Origin: Antitrichia curtipendula
Taxonomy: Eukaryota > Streptophyta > Bryopsida > Hypnales > Leucodontaceae
Assembly: GCA_951230915.1 (NCBI GenBank)
Contig: OX579638.1
Location: 34,448,322-34,512,321, forward strand
Length of the DNA stretch: 64,000 nucleotides
Reading direction: 5' to 3'
The notes beneath the pieces were generated by a model. It saw nothing but the letters and a program-made list of their open reading frames with translations. It was not told where the DNA came from and ran no database searches. Position 1 is the stretch's first letter. The number at the start of each line of letters is the position of its first letter. The position numbers and the translations under genes are program-made. Positions 61,701 to 64,000 of this stretch are shown piece by piece.

Positions 61701-64000
61701 CAAGTTGTAAATAATCCCCACATGTAGAATCCATGTGGGGATTCCATTCTTGCCGCAATATGCTAATTTTATTATGTGCATGAAATATTAAAAGGATCCG
61801 CCATGCCCTGTAGTTTGGGGATCCAAATTTAAATGTCATGAAACTTGTTGGCCAACTGACTAGTCCAAAAAACTGTACAAGTTGTAAATAATCCCCACAT
61901 GTAGAATCCATGTAGGGATTCCATTCTTGCCGCAATATGCTAATTCCATTACGTGCATGAAATATTAAAAGGATCTGCCATGCCCTGTAGTTTGGGGATC
62001 CAAATTCAAATGTCATGAAATTTGTTGGCCAATTGACTAGTCCAAAAAACTGTACAAGTTGTAAATAATCCTCACATGTAGAATACATGTGGGGATTCCA
62101 TTCTTGCCGCAATATGCTAATTTTATTACGTGCATGAAATATTAAAAAGATCCGCCATGCCCTTTAGTTTGGGGATCCAAATTCAAATGTCATGAAATTT
62201 GTTGGCCAATTGACTAGTCCAAAAAAATGTACAAGTTGTAAATAATCCCCGCATGTAGAATCCATGTAGGGATTCCATTCTTGCCGCAATATGCTAATTT
62301 TATTACGTGCATGAAATATTAAAAGAATCCGCCATGCCCTGTAGTTTGGGGATCCAAATTCAAATGTCATGAAATTTGTTGGCCAATTGCCTAGTCCAAA
62401 AAAGTGTACAAGTTGTAAATAATCCCCACATGTAGAATCCATGTAGGGATTCCATTCTTGCCGCAATATGCTAATTTTATTACGTGCATGACATATTAAA
62501 AGGATCCGCCATGCCCTGTAGTTTGGGGATCCAAATTCAAATGTCATGAAATTTGTTGGCCAATTGAGTAGTCCAAAAAAATGTACAAGTTGTAAATAAT
62601 CCTCACATGTAGAATCCATGTGGGGATTCCATTCTTGCCGCAATATGCTAATTTTATTACGTGCATGAAATATTAAAAGAATCCGCCATGCCCTGTAGTT
62701 TGGGGATCCAAATTCAAATGTCATGAAATTTGTTGGCCAATTGCCTACTCCAAAAAAATGTACAAGTTGTAAATAATCCTTCAATGTAGAATCCATGTGG
62801 GGATTCCATTCTTGCCGCAATATGCTAATTTTATTACGTGCATGAAATATTAAAAGAATCCGCCATGCCCTGTAGTTTGGGGGTCCAAATTCAAATGTCA
62901 TGAAATTTGTTGGCCAACTGACTAGTTCAAAAAAATATACAAGTTGTAAATAATCCCCACATGTAGATTCCATGTAGAGATTCCATTCTTGCCGCAATAT
63001 GCTAGTTTCATTACGTGCATGAAACATTAAAAGGATCCGCCATGCCTTGTAGTTTGGGAATCCAAATTCAAATGTCATGAAATTTGTTGGCCAATTGACT
63101 AGTCCAAAAAAATATACAAGTTGTAAATAATCCTCACATGTAGAATCCATGTGGGGATTCCATTCTTGCCGCAATATGCTAATTTTATTACGTGCATGAA
63201 ATATTAAAAGGATCCGCCATGCCCTGTAGTTTGGGGATCCAAATTCAAATGTCATGAAATTTGTTGGCCAACTGACTAGTTCAAAAAAATATACAAGTTG
63301 TAAATAATCCCCACATGTAGATTCCATGTAGAGATTCCATTCTTGCCTTAATATGCTAGTTTCATTACGTGCATGAAATATTAAAAGGATCCGCCATGCC
63401 CTGTAGTTTGGGGATCCAAATTCAAATGTCATGAAATTTGTTGGCCAATTGACTAGTCCAAAAAACTGTACAAGTTGTAAATAATCCGCACATGTAGAAT
63501 CCATGTGGGGATTCCATTCTTGCCGCAATATGCTAATTTTATTACGTGCATGAAATATTAAAAGAATCCGCCATGCCCTGTAGTTTGGGGATCCAAATTC
63601 AAATGTCATGAAATTTGTTGGCCAACTGACTAGTCCAAAAAACTGTACAAGTTGTAAATAATCCGCACATGTAGAATCCATGTGGGGATTCCATTCTTGC
63701 CGCAATATGCTAATTTTATTACGTGCATGAAATATTAAAAGAATCCGACATGCCCTGTAGTTTGGGGATCCAAATTCAAATGTCATGAAATTTGTTGGCC
63801 AATTGACTAGTCCAAAATAATGTACAAGTTGTAAATAATCCTCACATGTAGAATCCATGTGGAGATTCCATTCTTGCCGCAATATGCTAATTTTATTACG
63901 TGCATGAAATATTAAAAGGATCCGCCATGGCCCCTAGTTTGGGGATCCAAATTCAAATGTCATGAAATTTGTTGGCCAATTGCCTAGTCCAAAAAAGTGT
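58800..64000. repeat. Nested higher-order repeats of 2, 5 and 17 monomers
   Basis: The variant AATCCTTCAATGTAG is at 59771, 60656 and 62780 (5 and 12 monomers apart; 17 from first to last). Blocks around 59.4-60.5 kb and 62.5-63.5 kb correspond at 3009 bp. A 354-bp pair marked by CCCTTTAGTTTGG repeats at about 60911 and 61265. Confidence 0.75.

Larger units (their letters stand above)
18865..64000. repeat. 177-bp tandem satellite array, about 255 monomers, continuing past the window end
   Basis: Head-to-tail copies run without interruption or inversion from a sharp left edge (first A-run at 18866, next at 19043) to the last base. The monomer is AT-rich with fixed landmarks in order: an A-tract (CCAAAAAAATGTACAAG), the dyad AATCCCCACATG-N7-CATGTGGGGATT, TTGCCGCAATATGCTA, TTACGTGCATGAAATATT, a first GGATCC or GAATCC, GTTTGGGGATCCAAATTC, and TTGGCCAATTGACTAGTCC. 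No inserted transposon or gene was seen within it. Length (177 bp, nucleosome-sized and close to Arabidopsis CEN180), dyad and homogeneity suit a centromeric or pericentromeric satellite. In the minus strand the monomer is open in one frame (59 codons: MTFEFGSPNYRAWRILLIFH...), which creates very long spurious ORFs. Confidence 0.97.

Noticed and set aside
18860..63882. About 25 long minus-strand open frames (up to 2192 codons) with a 59-residue repeat
   Set aside because: They follow the satellite exactly, start and stop wherever a 1-bp deletion or a TGA/TAA variant occurs, vary at amino-acid-changing sites without restraint, and have no start context or flanking gene structure. Annotated as satellite only.
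18865..64000. CRISPR-like regular repeat array
   Set aside because: There are no unique spacers; the whole 177-bp unit repeats head to tail in a eukaryotic context.

Overview
The window looks like nuclear DNA of a land plant, most likely a moss. The reasons are a PLS-type pentatricopeptide gene with a complete DYW domain very like moss homologues, plant telomere-type TTTAGGG units, GT-AG introns, telo-box (AAACCCTAA) motifs at probable transcript starts, and AT-rich intergenic DNA. The species cannot be named from the sequence alone. No prokaryotic operon structure was found.

Layout. Positions 1-2043 are AT-rich intergenic DNA with a promoter-like stretch near 300-550. Positions 2044-4701 hold the main exon of a PPR-DYW gene on the minus strand. 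Its spliced leader runs up to a probable 5' end near 6720. Positions 7281-7514 hold a decayed YrdC/Sua5-like fragment. Positions 7998-8600 are a GC-rich leader or LTR-like segment with a 51-codon ORF and a perfect hairpin. A tRNA-like or SINE-like fragment with an inverted repeat lies at 8735-8847. Positions 9165-12450 hold a two-exon minus-strand gene of the DUF7869, transposase-like type. It is interrupted by one in-frame TAG. Positions 12451-16100 are non-coding but rich in small repeats: 52-bp tandem units, a GC-rich G-box region, a duplicated 39-mer and paired palindromes. Positions 16109-16537 encode a small acidic protein resembling transposon-associated DUF8039 proteins. Upstream of it is an array of seven 15-bp palindromes (16619-17298). 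A short interstitial telomeric tract lies at 18175-18203.

From 18865 to the end, about 45 kb or 70% of the window, there is one uninterrupted head-to-tail satellite array. Its monomer is 177 bp and there are about 255 copies. It has nested higher-order repeats of 2, 4, 5, 8, 9, 10 and 16-17 monomers. Each monomer carries a strong dyad (12-bp arms around a 7-nt spacer). Because 177 is 59 codons, one minus-strand frame stays open for up to 2192 codons. The substitution pattern, frameshifts and stops argue against a protein. The length, dyad, A-tracts, CpG decay and local homogenisation suggest a centromeric or heterochromatic satellite.

The few genes have no evident functional link. The PPR gene is an organellar RNA-editing factor. 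The two transposon-type genes and small repeats are what one expects at the edge of heterochromatin, and the satellite is the heterochromatic or centromeric core. The observations most worth following up are the satellite with its dyad and higher-order structure, the 15-bp palindrome array, and the transposase-like gene with its single TAG.
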